Assembly: GCA_009360345.1 (NCBI GenBank) | Contig: SPDP01000001.1 | Coordinates: forward strand, 744,001-808,000 | Source of the DNA: Alcaligenaceae bacterium SAGV5 | GTDB lineage: Bacteria > Pseudomonadota > Gammaproteobacteria > Burkholderiales > Burkholderiaceae_B | Direction of reading: 5' to 3' | Length of the DNA stretch: 64,000 nucleotides | Shown here: one piece after another, positions 7,329 to 16,363 of the stretch | How positions within the stretch are numbered: the first letter of the stretch is position 1 | Layout of the letters: every line of letters begins with the position of its first letter | Translations under genes and position numbers: made by a program | The notes under the pieces: generated by a model | What the model saw: the letters and a program-made list of their open reading frames with translations, nothing else | Database searches by the model: none | What the model was told of the DNA's origin: nothing

Positions 7329-8876
7329 TCAGTGCAGCGCGCTGCGTAGTTCGTCCAGCAAGGCGTCCAGTTCGCGCGCATCGGCCGCGACGCCGTAGAC
7401 ATAGCGGTCGGGACGCACCACTGCCGCCGTGCAGCGGTGATGCTCGAACCATGCCGCGCACACACTTTCGGTCTCGGCCAGATCGCGGCCCAGATCCAGA
7501 GTGGTCATGTCCCATTCGGGAGCCAGGACGGGAGCGGCCCCCGCATGGCGGGCGTCCAGTACCAGCCACCAGCCGTCACCCGCCAGGCGGTCCAGCCGGA
7601 CGACGGCGTTCGCCTGCCTGATCCAGGGTTGGGGGAACAAGGTGCCCCGGGCAGGGGTGCCGGTAAGCGCCAGCAGGCCTTGCTCCAATGGCGGAATGAC
7701 TTCCTGGCGCGGCACGTCGCGCACCGTGCCGCCGCATTCGTCCAGCAACCGGGCATCGCGGGCGCGGGCCAGGGCCTCGTCGCGTTCGCAGATCACCGCG
7801 CCTATGGCCTTGATGCGTCCGGTCAGGCTGCGCACGTGCTGCTTGCGCTCGACGCCATAGCTGTCCAGCAGCGCGTCGGCCGCGGCGCCCGCCACCGCTT
7901 GCCGCAGGACCGCGGCAAGCTTCCAGTTCAGGTTGGCGACGTCGCGTATGCCCTGGCACATGCCCTGGCCCAGGAAGGGGGGCTGCTGATGGGCGGCGTC
8001 GCCGGCGATGAACACACGGCCGCGGCGCCAGTCACGCGCCACCAGCGCATGGAAGCGATAGCTGGCCTGGCGCCATAGCTCGCCGTCTTCCGGGGTCAGC
8101 CAGCGCGACAGGAGTTTCCAGGTTTCGTCGGGCTGCGTGACGGTGGCGGGGTCTTCGCCGGGTTTGAGGGAGATTTCCCAGCGGCGGTGATTGCCCGGAC
8201 CGATGACCAGCGTACACGGACGGTCGGGCTCGCAGTACTGCACGCTGGTGCGCGGCAGCTTGGCCAGTCCCCGTTCGTTGGCCAGGACGTCCACCACCAG
8301 CCAGGGCTCGTCGAATTCCAGGTCTTCCAGTTCGATGCCCGCCAGCTCTCGCACCGTGCTGGAGGCCCCGTCGCAGCCGATGATGTATTTCGCCCGCAGG
8401 GCGGCGCGGCGGCCGTCCGCGTGAGCCAGGTCCAGCCGGACGCCCGAGGCATCCTGCTCCATGCCGACCAGGGTCGTGTCCAGGTCGACGCGCACGTTGG
8501 GCAATTGCTGGACATGGTCGCGCAGGACGCGCTCCACCGGTGGCTGGGTGAAGACGTTCGAGGGTGTATAGCCCAGGGGGTAGGGCGGTTCCACCATCGT
8601 CAGCCGTTTGATCAACTGGCCGTCCACGCCGAAGTACTCGGATGGCGTGAACGGTTCCACATATGGGGAGATACGATCGACCAGCCCCAGTTGCTGGAAG
8701 ACCCGCATGATCTCGTGATCGACCGCGATCGCGCGCGGCTTGTCGTAGACATCGTGCTGCCGGTCGCAGACGTAGACCTTGAACCCCTGGTTGCCCAGCA
8801 GTCCGGCGGCCACCGCTCCGGAAGGGCCGAAGCCGACGATGGCGACGTCGTAGAGGGGAGGCGCGGAGGCATTCAT
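7329..8876 (-). CDS. FAD-dependent aromatic hydroxylase, MhpA-like
   Basis: This 515-residue flavin monooxygenase shows the Rossmann dinucleotide motif VAIVGFGPSGAVAAGLLG (about 10-27), a DG motif (IIGCDGASSTVREL, about 170) and the FAD/ribityl motif GRVFIAGDAAHQQPPFLGQG (about 290). This is the para-hydroxybenzoate hydroxylase fold, and the sequence most resembles 3-(3-hydroxyphenyl)propionate hydroxylase. It hydroxylates a phenolic ring with NAD(P)H and oxygen, probably making the catechol cleaved by the neighbouring dioxygenase. The ATG at 8876 has GGAGG just upstream; a start five codons earlier lacks this. The substrate is not known. Confidence 0.88.
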   Translation of the reverse strand: MNASAPPLYDVAIVGFGPSGAVAAGLLGNQGFKVYVCDRQHDVYDKPRAIAVDHEIMRVFQQLGLVDRISPYVEPFTPSEYFGVDGQLIKRLTMVEPPYPLGYTPSNVFTQPPVERVLRDHVQQLPNVRVDLDTTLVGMEQDASGVRLDLAHADGRRAALRAKYIIGCDGASSTVRELAGIELEDLEFDEPWLVVDVLANERGLAKLPRTSVQYCEPDRPCTLVIGPGNHRRWEISLKPGEDPATVTQPDETWKLLSRWLTPEDGELWRQASYRFHALVARDWRRGRVFIAGDAAHQQPPFLGQGMCQGIRDVANLNWKLAAVLRQAVAGAAADALLDSYGVERKQHVRSLTGRIKAIGAVICERDEALARARDARLLDECGGTVRDVPRQEVIPPLEQGLLALTGTPARGTLFPQPWIRQANAVVRLDRLAGDGWWLVLDARHAGAAPVLAPEWDMTTLDLGRDLAETESVCAAWFEHHRCTAAVVRPDRYVYGVAADARELDALLDELRSALH

Positions 8877-8981
8877 GGCCGGCCTCCGCAAGCGGCGTGT
8901 TTCTTCAGGGCGCGATGGCCCATGCCCGGCAACCGGGCGTATAGATGTCGCATGATGGATCGGTGATTCGGGAACGTGGCG

Positions 8982-9884
8982 TCAGGCGGACGAGGGAACG
9001 AAGAACACGTCGCTTTGCGCTGCTTTCAGGCGGGCCGACGGCGGTGGCGAGATGCCCCACTGGTCCACGCGCCCCGGCGGCCATTTCCAGTCGTCGGGGC
9101 CGCCCGCGGCGTAGTCGTCGCCGATCTGCTCCACTTCCGCGGTGTACTCGATCACTTCGCCGAAGGGGCCGATGAAATAGTTGAAGGCATTGTCGCCGGG
9201 GCCGTGGCGGCCCGGGCCCCACTCGATCGCGTAGCCGGCGTCTTTCATCCGGCCGCCGCCGCGCATGACCGACTCCAGGTCCGGCATGACGAAGGCGATG
9301 TGGTTCAGCGCATTGTTGTCGGTGATTCCCACCGCGATCGTGTGATGGTCGGCATTGCAGTTCATGAATGCCATGATGCGGGTGAGGTCGGCCAGCCGGA
9401 AATCCAGCGCCTGTTCGAAGAACCGCCGGGTGGCGGCGACATCGGCGCTGTTGAGGACCGCATGCGCCAGGCGCACGGGCCGGTCGGGCACGTTGGCCAT
9501 CGGGGCGCGCCGGGTGTCGCCGGCCAGGACCTGGATCAGCCGGCCGTCGGGGTCGCGCAGCATCAGCCCGCGGCCGCCCGCGGGATCGGCCACCGGGCCG
9601 ATGGGGGTGGCCAGGGTTCCTCCCGCTTCGATGCCGGCGCGGGCGATCGCGTGCAGGGCGTCCTCGCCGTGCGCCCGCAGCGTGACGTGGCGGATGGCCG
9701 TGCGCGGGCCGCGGTGCAGCGACAGCAGGTGGTGGTCCGTGCCGGTGCCGCGGAAATAGAGCGCGTCAGGCTCGCGGGCAGCCACGTCCAGATGCCAGAT
9801 GCGAGTGTAGAAGTCTTCCGCCTTGTCGAGGTCGGGGACTTCCAGGGCCACGCTGCGCAGCCCTTGTATGGTGGAAGAGGCCAT
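8982..9884 (-). CDS. Two-domain VOC extradiol ring-cleavage dioxygenase
   Basis: The 300-residue protein contains two glyoxalase/VOC domains (about 5-120 and 133-250). In the second, the 2-His-1-Glu iron site is visible: His in RLAHAVLNS, His in LNHIAFVMPD and Glu in GEVIEYTAEVE. This is the type I extradiol dioxygenase pattern of BphC-like enzymes that open catechols beside the hydroxyls. It is first in an operon with the flavin hydroxylase and Bug gene and diverges from a LysR regulator. No meta-cleavage hydrolase, hydratase or aldolase follows, so the product must be processed by genes elsewhere. The ATG at 9884 opens straight into the first domain. Confidence 0.87.
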   Translation of the reverse strand: MASSTIQGLRSVALEVPDLDKAEDFYTRIWHLDVAAREPDALYFRGTGTDHHLLSLHRGPRTAIRHVTLRAHGEDALHAIARAGIEAGGTLATPIGPVADPAGGRGLMLRDPDGRLIQVLAGDTRRAPMANVPDRPVRLAHAVLNSADVAATRRFFEQALDFRLADLTRIMAFMNCNADHHTIAVGITDNNALNHIAFVMPDLESVMRGGGRMKDAGYAIEWGPGRHGPGDNAFNYFIGPFGEVIEYTAEVEQIGDDYAAGGPDDWKWPPGRVDQWGISPPPSARLKAAQSDVFFVPSSA

Positions 9885-9979
9885 GGGGTGATTGCTCCGT
9901 GCGGTCTGCCGCGTCAACTTGTCCGCGGGCCGGAGGCGTCTCCGTCGGTATGAGTGATGGGGGCAGTCTACGGGGCGAC

Positions 9980-10010
9980 CGAATATCTATCCAGACGATT
10001 GGGCGAATAG
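9980..10010. promoter_or_regulatory. Candidate LysR-type binding region between divergent genes
   Basis: The 140-base divergent spacer (9885-10024) contains CTAT (9987-9990) and ATAG (10007-10010) as an interrupted inverted repeat, and a direct repeat CGAATA at 9980-9985 and 10004-10009. LysR regulators commonly bind such imperfect dyads next to their own gene. The match is weak and the site is a suggestion. Confidence 0.3.
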
Positions 10011-10024
10011 TTAAAATCCAGGCC

Positions 10025-10924
10025 ATGGATATTCGTCATGTGGATTTGAACCTGCTGCGCGTGTTCGACGCCATGCTGGAGCATCGCAGCGTGTCGCGCG
10101 CGGCCGAGGCCATCGGCCTGAGCCAGCCGGCCATGAGCGCCGCCGTGGCCCGCCTGCGCGCGCTGTTCAACGATGCCCTGTTCGTGCGGACCGGGGCGCA
10201 GATGCAGCCGACGCCGCGCGCGCTGGCGCTGGCCCCGGCGGTGCGCCGCGTCATGGAGACGGTCAAGAGCGAGATCCTGCAGGCCCATACCTTCGACCCC
10301 GCCACCAGCGAACGCACCTTCACGCTGATCACGCCCGACATCGGCGAGATCAACTTCGTGCCCAAGCTGCTGGCGCGTTTCGTCCAGGCCGGACCAGGGC
10401 TGAACCTGCGCACCCTGGCCATGCCGCGCCACGCGGCGGCCGAGGCGCTGGAATCGGGCGAGGCCGAGCTGGCCATCGGCTATTTTCCCGACCTGCACAA
10501 GGCGGGCATGTTCCAGCAACTGCTGTTTCGCAATCCCTACGTCTGCATCGTGCGCAAAGGCCATCCGGACGTGGGCGATGCGCTCACGCTCAAGCAATAC
10601 CTGGCCCTGCCGCACGCGGCGGTCAGGCCGGGACGGGAACACCTGTTCGAGGAATATCTCCAGCGCAAGGGGCTACGGCGCAGGATCCTGCTGGAGACCT
10701 CGCATTTCACCAGCCTGCTGCCCATCATCGAGAGCTCGGACCTGATCGCCACCGTGCCGCACGACATGGCCACCGTCTGCGTGCAGCACGCCGACATCCG
10801 CATGGTGGACGTGCCGCTGAAGGTGCCCACCATCGAGGTCCACCAGTTCTGGCCGCGCCGCTTCCACAAGGACGCCGGCAATATGTGGCTGCGGGCGCAG
10901 GTGCACGAGCTGTTCAGAGCGTAG
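10025..10924 (+). CDS. LysR-family transcriptional regulator
   Basis: 299 residues. The N-terminal winged helix-turn-helix is typical: DLNLLRVFDAMLEHRSVSRA then AIGLSQPAMSAAVARLRALF and FVRTG (about 6-60). A substrate-binding domain of the NodD/PcpR-like subgroup follows (FTLITPDIGEINFVPKLLAR and HAAAEALESGEAELAIGYFP). It is transcribed divergently from the dioxygenase-hydroxylase-Bug operon and most likely activates it in response to the aromatic substrate. The ATG at 10025 is the one directly before the HTH. It converges on a thioesterase across a large palindromic repeat. Confidence 0.92.
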   Translation: MDIRHVDLNLLRVFDAMLEHRSVSRAAEAIGLSQPAMSAAVARLRALFNDALFVRTGAQMQPTPRALALAPAVRRVMETVKSEILQAHTFDPATSERTFTLITPDIGEINFVPKLLARFVQAGPGLNLRTLAMPRHAAAEALESGEAELAIGYFPDLHKAGMFQQLLFRNPYVCIVRKGHPDVGDALTLKQYLALPHAAVRPGREHLFEEYLQRKGLRRRILLETSHFTSLLPIIESSDLIATVPHDMATVCVQHADIRMVDVPLKVPTIEVHQFWPRRFHKDAGNMWLRAQVHELFRA

Positions 10925-10926
10925 AG

Positions 10927-11178
10927 GTCCCCCCCCTACGCGCTGACGCGCGCCCCCCAGGGGGCGATGCGGGTGGACCGGCGGAGCCGGATCCACCGCA
11001 TCCTGGGTCTAGTTCCTTTATCTTGGGTTGGAGCACCTGTGCTTCGCTGGCTGCCAGCGGTAGCAACGGTGTGACATGCCAAGAAACAGGAACTAGACCC
11101 AGGAAACCGCGGATCTGGCTTTGCCAGTCCGCCGGTTTCGCCCCCTGGGGGGCGCCCGAAGGGCGTAGGGGGGGGACC
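10927..11178. repeat. Large imperfect palindrome: inverted pair of dispersed intergenic repeats
   Basis: The whole 250-base gap between the convergent LysR and thioesterase genes is one inverted repeat. The outer arms are two about 80-base copies of a GC-rich element (10927-11006 and 11104-11178) carrying CCCCCTACGC, GCCCCCCAGGGGGCG and a GGCGGA/GGATCC hairpin. The inner arms are a perfect 17-base repeat, TCCTGGGTCTAGTTCCT (11001-11017) against AGGAACTAGACCCAGGA (11088-11104), continued by CTTGG (11022-11026) and CCAAG (11079-11083). A third copy of the outer element is at 15781-15862. Such elements are common between convergent genes in this group and probably act as bidirectional terminators or mRNA stabilisers. 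Confidence 0.85.
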
Positions 11179-11589
11179 CTACCCGATTGCGGTTCGCAGG
11201 TCGTCGGGCAGGGCGATCGACTTGTGCGTGTCCAGCGAGGTGGTGACCAGCGTCTGGACCGCCGACATCCGCACCACGTCGTCCGTGCCCACGCAGCGCC
11301 AGGCCAGCGTGATCGAGCGGTTGCCCAGGCGTGTGACCTCCAGCTCCAGCCACACTTGTTCGCCGAAGCGGCTGATCGCCCGGAAGTCCGATTCGAGGTG
11401 CACGGTCGGCATGCCTATCCGCCGCTCGCCCACCAGGCCGTGGTAGCCGCCGGGCAGGATCGCGTCTATCCAGCTCTCGACCAGGTCGTTGAACAGGATG
11501 AAGTACTGCGGATAGAAAATGATGCCGGCCGGGTCGCAGCGGGAAAAATGGATCTTGTACGGAAGCCGGAATGTGTGCGCGGTTTGCAT
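11179..11589 (-). CDS. Acyl-CoA thioesterase, 4-hydroxybenzoyl-CoA thioesterase-like hotdog fold
   Basis: This 136-residue protein begins MQTAHTFRLPYKIHFSRCDP and has the hotdog signature RCDPAGIIFYPQYFILFND, where the Asp is the catalytic residue in the Pseudomonas-type 4-hydroxybenzoyl-CoA thioesterase. VESWIDAIL and a beta-sheet region follow. It hydrolyses an acyl- or aroyl-CoA thioester. The ATG at 11589 lies at the family start, although the frame is open much further upstream across the acetyltransferase gene. It follows that GNAT gene by 14 bases, probably in one transcript. Confidence 0.85.
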   Translation of the reverse strand: MQTAHTFRLPYKIHFSRCDPAGIIFYPQYFILFNDLVESWIDAILPGGYHGLVGERRIGMPTVHLESDFRAISRFGEQVWLELEVTRLGNRSITLAWRCVGTDDVVRMSAVQTLVTTSLDTHKSIALPDDLRTAIG

Positions 11590-11603
11590 GGGGAGACGGT
11601 TCG

Positions 11604-12098
11604 TCAGGGAAGGGCGGGCGCGAGCGGCCTGTGGAAGCACACGCGATGCTGCCCCGGGCCCGCATGGTCGAGATGGACGGGAACGCCGTCGACGACGCCG
11701 GTTCCGGGTGCCAGCCCGAAACCCATGCTCCGGTGGAAGGCGATCGAGCCCGTATTGGCCGGCGAGGTGATGCAGCGCACTTCCCGGCAGCCCCGGGCCC
11801 GCGCGGCATCGAAGAAACGTTCGTACAGCATCCGCCCCAGGCCCGCCGCGCGCAGCGCGGGGTCGACGCCGACGAAATGGATGTAGGCCACGCCCGTTTC
11901 CGACTGCGAGACGAAGCCGATCAGGAAGGCACGCACTTCCCCGGGCTGGCCGGCGACGAAGCTGGTGTCCTGGAAATGCTCGAAGAACAGGCGTTGCAGC
12001 AGCCCGCGCATGGGCCGGCCGCCCCACCAGTCGTCCACCACCGAGGTGATGGGTTCATAGTCGTCGATGGACAGGGGGCGCAGGGGTGGGAGCGTCAT
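11604..12098 (-). CDS. GNAT-family N-acetyltransferase
   Basis: A 164-residue protein with the GNAT fold. The acetyl-CoA-binding motif A appears as YIHFVGVDPALRAAGLGRML (R/Q-x-x-G-x-G/A type), and motif B as SPANTGSIAFHRSMGF with the usual xNxxAxxFYxxxGF-like pattern. The substrate cannot be told. I take ATG 12098 (MTLPPLRPLS); a TTG four codons upstream is possible. It precedes the thioesterase by 14 bases on the same strand and lies downstream of higA. Confidence 0.82.
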   Translation of the reverse strand: MTLPPLRPLSIDDYEPITSVVDDWWGGRPMRGLLQRLFFEHFQDTSFVAGQPGEVRAFLIGFVSQSETGVAYIHFVGVDPALRAAGLGRMLYERFFDAARARGCREVRCITSPANTGSIAFHRSMGFGLAPGTGVVDGVPVHLDHAGPGQHRVCFHRPLAPALP

Positions 12099-12175
12099 GG
12101 ATGGCTGCAAAGGGATATGCCGGGTGCCGGGAATGTCTCGCGGACACGATACACGAGTTCATGCCCGTCCCATGC

Positions 12176-12484
12176 CTAGGCCGTGACGGCGTGCGCGTGC
12201 CGTTTGATCTGCGCCAGGGTTTCCTTCCCGATGGCGTCCCTGGCTCGTTCGGTATCGTAGTGCGCTTGCAGGCTCATCCAGCTTTGCGCGTCGGTCCCGA
12301 AATAAACGCCCAGTCGCACGGCGGTATCGGCGGTGATGGCGCGTTGTCCCTTGACGATTTCGTTGATGCGTCGGGGCGGTACACCGATGGCCTTGGCCAG
12401 GGCGTATTGGGTAATATCCATCGGCTCCAGCCAGTCGTGGAGCAGGATCTCGCGAGGAGTGGCGAGGGGGACTTGTCGGGGCAC
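12176..12484 (-). CDS. higA: HigA-family antitoxin
   Basis: A 102-residue XRE-type antitoxin. The helix-turn-helix is clear: ITQYALAKAIGVPPRRINEI followed by VKGQRAITADTAVRLGVYFG and SWMSLQAHYD, the standard HigA pattern. Start choice: a GTG at 12484 with GGGAG 6 bases upstream gives MPRQVPLATPREILL, the usual HigA start; the frame is open further upstream into higB but only because that toxin gene is frameshifted. HigA normally binds and inhibits HigB and represses the operon. Here the antitoxin is intact while the toxin is not. Confidence 0.92.
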   Translation of the reverse strand: MPRQVPLATPREILLHDWLEPMDITQYALAKAIGVPPRRINEIVKGQRAITADTAVRLGVYFGTDAQSWMSLQAHYDTERARDAIGKETLAQIKRHAHAVTA

Positions 12485-12497
12485 GGTGTTCTCCCTG

Positions 12498-12787
12498 CTA
12501 GTGATAATCCACGATCTCGACGTCACTGCTGATCCCCGCGCTGAAGCGAAAGCACACGCGCCATTGCGCATTGATCCGGATACTGTATTGTCCGGTCCGG
12601 TCCGGCCCGGTCGCCCGAGAGCGCCTCCAGCCTGTTTCCGGGGGGGCGCGCGCAGGAAGTCCAGTGTGGCGGCTGCGGGGATCTGCTGGAGTCTGCGCAT
12701 CGCCACCACTTCGACGTTGGCGAATCGTTTGACGTGTCTGCCCTGAAACAGCGCTTCAGTGTGGGGGCACTTGAATGACAGGATCAT
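12498..12787 (-). pseudogene. higB: HigB-family toxin, broken by two frameshifts
   Basis: The start (MILSFKCPHTEALFQGRHVK, then TLDFLRAPP) is classic HigB, an mRNA interferase of the RelE fold. After LRAPP the frame is lost at a run of seven G (12640-12646 on the + strand); removing one base restores GNRLEALSGDRAG. A second lesion follows at a threefold TCCGG tandem repeat (12591-12605); removing two units (10 bases) restores QYSIRINAQWRVCFRF and ends SDVEIVDYH with TAG at 12498-12500, directly before higA. The conserved sequence therefore runs through three reading frames, and the lesions do not compensate. Both lesions are in simple repeats, so slippage is the likely cause. Confidence 0.88.
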
Positions 12788-12806
12788 TGGATGGATAGCA
12801 ACGTAT

Positions 12807-12837
12807 CGCGTTATTGACGTCGAGCGTTAATAACGCG
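12807..12837. promoter_or_regulatory. Palindrome upstream of higBA, candidate HigA operator
   Basis: CGCGTTATT (12807-12815) and AATAACGCG (12829-12837) form a perfect 9-base inverted repeat with a 13-base spacer containing GACGTC. It lies 20-50 bases upstream of the higB start, where HigA autorepression sites usually are. The binding role is inferred. Confidence 0.5.
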
Positions 12838-12851
12838 GTGTATGAGAGTTC

Positions 12852-12876
12852 CTTGCGGTGCTTCGTGCACCGCAAG
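12852..12876. repeat. Perfect 10-bp hairpin
   Basis: CTTGCGGTGC (12852-12861) pairs with GCACCGCAAG (12867-12876) around a TTCGT loop. There is no T-run on either side, so it is not a clear intrinsic terminator. It lies in the 342-base stretch 12788-13129, which has no recognisable gene and otherwise holds the HigA palindrome and the rng 3' duplicate. Confidence 0.6.
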
Positions 12877-12922
12877 TCTGCCATCCATTTCCCTGGTGTC
12901 GAGCGGACCTGGGATATTCGCA

Positions 12923-12946
12923 TCACATCAAGATGATGTCGTACTG
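12923..12946 (-). repeat. Duplicate of the rng 3' end (possible attachment-site scar)
   Basis: On the minus strand these 24 bases read CAG-TAC-GAC-ATC-ATC-TTG-ATG-TGA, encoding QYDIILM-stop, the exact end of RNase G at 13587-13610. Identity is 21 of 24, and all three differences are silent. The two copies are direct repeats flanking 13 to 13.6 kb, which holds one unknown membrane-protein gene. Integrating elements that target the 3' end of a gene leave this arrangement. No integrase remains, so this is an inferred scar. Confidence 0.6.
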
Positions 12947-13129
12947 TCATATTAAGTATGAAGGTTCGCGTAAAAGGCATCGACTCTAGGCACCCTGGCC
13001 TGCGAGTGGGGCCATGATGCTCTGTCGCGCTGACCGGACAGCGTGGCAATCAACCTGTTGGCCGGATAGGCCGTATGAAAGCCCCCGACTCCTCGGCACT
13101 ACCTCTTATCTGCTGTGGTCGCCCTCGAG

Positions 13130-13423
13130 CTACCCTTCGCGCGTGGTGGCGGCCAACACCGCGACTCCTATCCACCCGATCGCAAGGAGTCCGATCGCCA
13201 TGATCCCCAAGATCCAGATGAACGATTCAGGGTTTTCTGCGTAGGCCCATATGGAGGGACCAACGTCGACACGTCTAGACAGCATACGAAGTTCTCCATC
13301 TGCTGCATCCATGACTGTTATCAGCAGCCCCAGGACGCTGATAGCAATACAGGCGATGGCGAAGCGCCGCCAGGTTTTTGGATTGCTCCACAACTCCCGC
13401 TTTATCTCGTCGCTGTCTTTCAT
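13130..13423 (-). CDS. Hypothetical two-helix membrane protein
   Basis: A 97-residue protein starting MKDSDEIKRELWSNPKTWRR, with two hydrophobic helices: FAIACIAISVLGLLITVMDA (about 21-41) and FIWILGIMAIGLLAIGWIGV (about 67-87). I do not recognise a family. The ATG at 13423 is preferred, though its ribosome-binding site is poor; a TTG at 13456 would add 11 residues. The gene is alone between two copies of the rng 3' end and its DNA is less GC-rich than its neighbours, so it may be cargo of a small inserted segment. The 130 bases from here to rng hold nothing I can recognise. Confidence 0.55.
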   Translation of the reverse strand: MKDSDEIKRELWSNPKTWRRFAIACIAISVLGLLITVMDAADGELRMLSRRVDVGPSIWAYAENPESFIWILGIMAIGLLAIGWIGVAVLAATTREG

Positions 13424-13586
13424 ATGAGGTCGCTCGTCGATTACTGTTGCTGTCAATTCGAGTTTCTGCGCTAGCTACCAAGTTTCAACGAGAAGGCAGG
13501 ACCACCCATGAGAAGAGAGGTAATCCAAACTCTTTAAAAACAGTTGCTTAGGGGGTTCGGCGATCGGCCGCCAGAGGTCCAGACAA

Positions 13587-15053
<1,467 letters not shown>

Positions 15054-15127
15054 GGAATGTGCCGGTGGCGTGCGCGACTGCGACTATCCGCAGCTTACCG
15101 CGAGTCGGCAGGTGGCGGGGCCGGGGA

Positions 15128-15724
15128 TCAGGGCAGGACGATGCCGGCCAGCGCCAGCAGCCGCGCGGTTTCGTACAGCGGCAGGCCCATCACGCCGGTG
15201 AAGCTGCCGGCGATGTGCTGCACGAATACGCCGCCCAGGCCTTGTATCCCGTAGGCGCCGGCCTTGTCGTAGGGTTCGCCGGTATCGCAGTAGCGCGCGA
15301 TGTCGCGCGGCGTCAGTGCGCGAAAGCGCACGCGGGTGATCGAGACGTCTTCGTGCAGCGCGCCGCGATGGACCAGCGCGAGGGCCGTGTGCACCTCGTG
15401 CTCGGACCCCGACAGCTGGCCCAGGATGCGTTGCGCGTCGTCGCGGTCGACCGGCTTGCCCAGCACTTCGCCGCCAAGGATGACGGTGGTGTCCGCCGCC
15501 AGGATGGAGCGTTCGGCCAGTTTGCGCTGCTTCAGCAGTTCGGCGCCCGTCAGCGCCTTTTCCCGGGCCGTGCGGCGCACGTAGTCGGCGGCGGGTTCGC
15601 CCGGCAGCTGGGGCTCGTCGGGGCCGTCCGACGGCGGCGGCAGCAGCAGTTCGTGCTCGACGCCCAGTTGCGCCAGCAATTCCCGGCGGCGCGGGCTGCG
15701 CGAGGCGAGGTAGATGGGGGGCAT
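15128..15724 (-). CDS. maf: Maf-family nucleotide pyrophosphatase (YhdE-like)
   Basis: 198 residues. Maf proteins hydrolyse non-canonical or excess nucleoside triphosphates (dTTP/UTP in the YhdE group) and are linked to septum control. Diagnostic motifs are LASRSPRRRELLAQLGVEHE at the start, the catalytic ADTTVILGGEVLGKP (about 75-90) and CDTGEPYDKAGAYGIQGLGG (about 145-165). It lies 74 bases before rng and 146 bases after rlmH; that upstream gap contains a copy of the dispersed repeat. The ATG at 15724 directly opens the motif. Confidence 0.94.
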   Translation of the reverse strand: MPPIYLASRSPRRRELLAQLGVEHELLLPPPSDGPDEPQLPGEPAADYVRRTAREKALTGAELLKQRKLAERSILAADTTVILGGEVLGKPVDRDDAQRILGQLSGSEHEVHTALALVHRGALHEDVSITRVRFRALTPRDIARYCDTGEPYDKAGAYGIQGLGGVFVQHIAGSFTGVMGLPLYETARLLALAGIVLP

Positions 15725-15780
15725 GTCAGCGCCCCATGGCGCGATGCGCCTTTCGTGACGGATGAGGCGGGTGCTGGGTG

Positions 15781-15862
15781 ATCCAGGACGCCGCGGATCC
15801 GGCTTTGCCGGTCCGCCAGCGTCGCCCCCTTGAGGGGGCCCGCGTAAGCGGGTAGGGGGTGG
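15781..15862 (-). repeat. Third copy of the dispersed intergenic repeat
   Basis: This copy matches the outer arm at 11104-11178 in the same orientation: a GGATCCGGCTTTGCCGGTCC hairpin, then GCCCCC-TTGA-GGGGGC, then CGCGTAAGCG and GGTAGGGGGTGGG. It fills the rlmH-maf gap on an otherwise continuous minus-strand run. Its stacked hairpins suggest an mRNA processing, stabilising or partial-termination role within the operon. Seen directly; the function is inferred. Confidence 0.8.
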
Positions 15863-15870
15863 GTTTCATC

Positions 15871-16344
15871 CTAGCCGCCTCGATGATAGGGGTGGTTGGC
15901 CAGGATGGACCAGGCCCGGTACAACTGCTCGGCCAGCAGCACGCGCACCATGCCGTGCGGCAGCGTCAGGCTGGACAGCCGCAGCATGCCGTGGCAGCGG
16001 CGCTTCAGGTCGGGGTCGAGTCCGTCGGGGCCGCCGATCAGCAGCGCGACGTCCTGGCCGTCGTCGCGCCATTGCCGCATTTGCCTGGACAGGTCCATCG
16101 TGGTCAGGTCGCGGCCCCGTTCGTCCAGGGCCAGCCAGCGCCCGCCGGCGGGCAGGGCGGCTTCGATGCGCCGGGCTTCCAGGGCCTGCATCTGCGCGGC
16201 GGTCTTGCCGGTGGTGCGCGGTTCCGGCCGCACTTCGCGCAGTTCGATGGGCAGGTCGGGCGGCATGCGCTTGGCGTAGTCCGCGTAGGCGTCGTCCACC
16301 CATCCCGGCATGCGATGCCCCACGGCGATGATGATGAGCTTCAT
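15871..16344 (-). CDS. rlmH: 23S rRNA (pseudouridine1915-N3)-methyltransferase
   Basis: The 157-residue protein is RlmH, a homodimeric SPOUT methyltransferase that methylates pseudouridine 1915 in helix 69 on the assembled 70S ribosome. Motifs: [35 protein letters not shown], the AdoMet loop [11 protein letters not shown] and the C-terminal [20 protein letters not shown] ending HRGG. The length is exactly typical. It lies 19 bases after rsfS, in the standard gene order. Confidence 0.97.
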   Translation of the reverse strand: MKLIIIAVGHRMPGWVDDAYADYAKRMPPDLPIELREVRPEPRTTGKTAAQMQALEARRIEAALPAGGRWLALDERGRDLTTMDLSRQMRQWRDDGQDVALLIGGPDGLDPDLKRRCHGMLRLSSLTLPHGMVRVLLAEQLYRAWSILANHPYHRGG

Positions 16345-16363
16345 GCGGGGCCGCCCGGAATGC

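Noticed and set aside
12852..12876. The perfect hairpin as an intrinsic terminator
   Set aside because: There is no T-run on either strand after the stem and no gene ends next to it.
12756..13049. A 97-residue minus-strand frame running through the higB promoter region and the rng 3' duplicate
   Set aside because: It reads the rng 3' duplicate out of frame, overlaps the HigA palindrome and higB start, and has no ribosome-binding site or motif.
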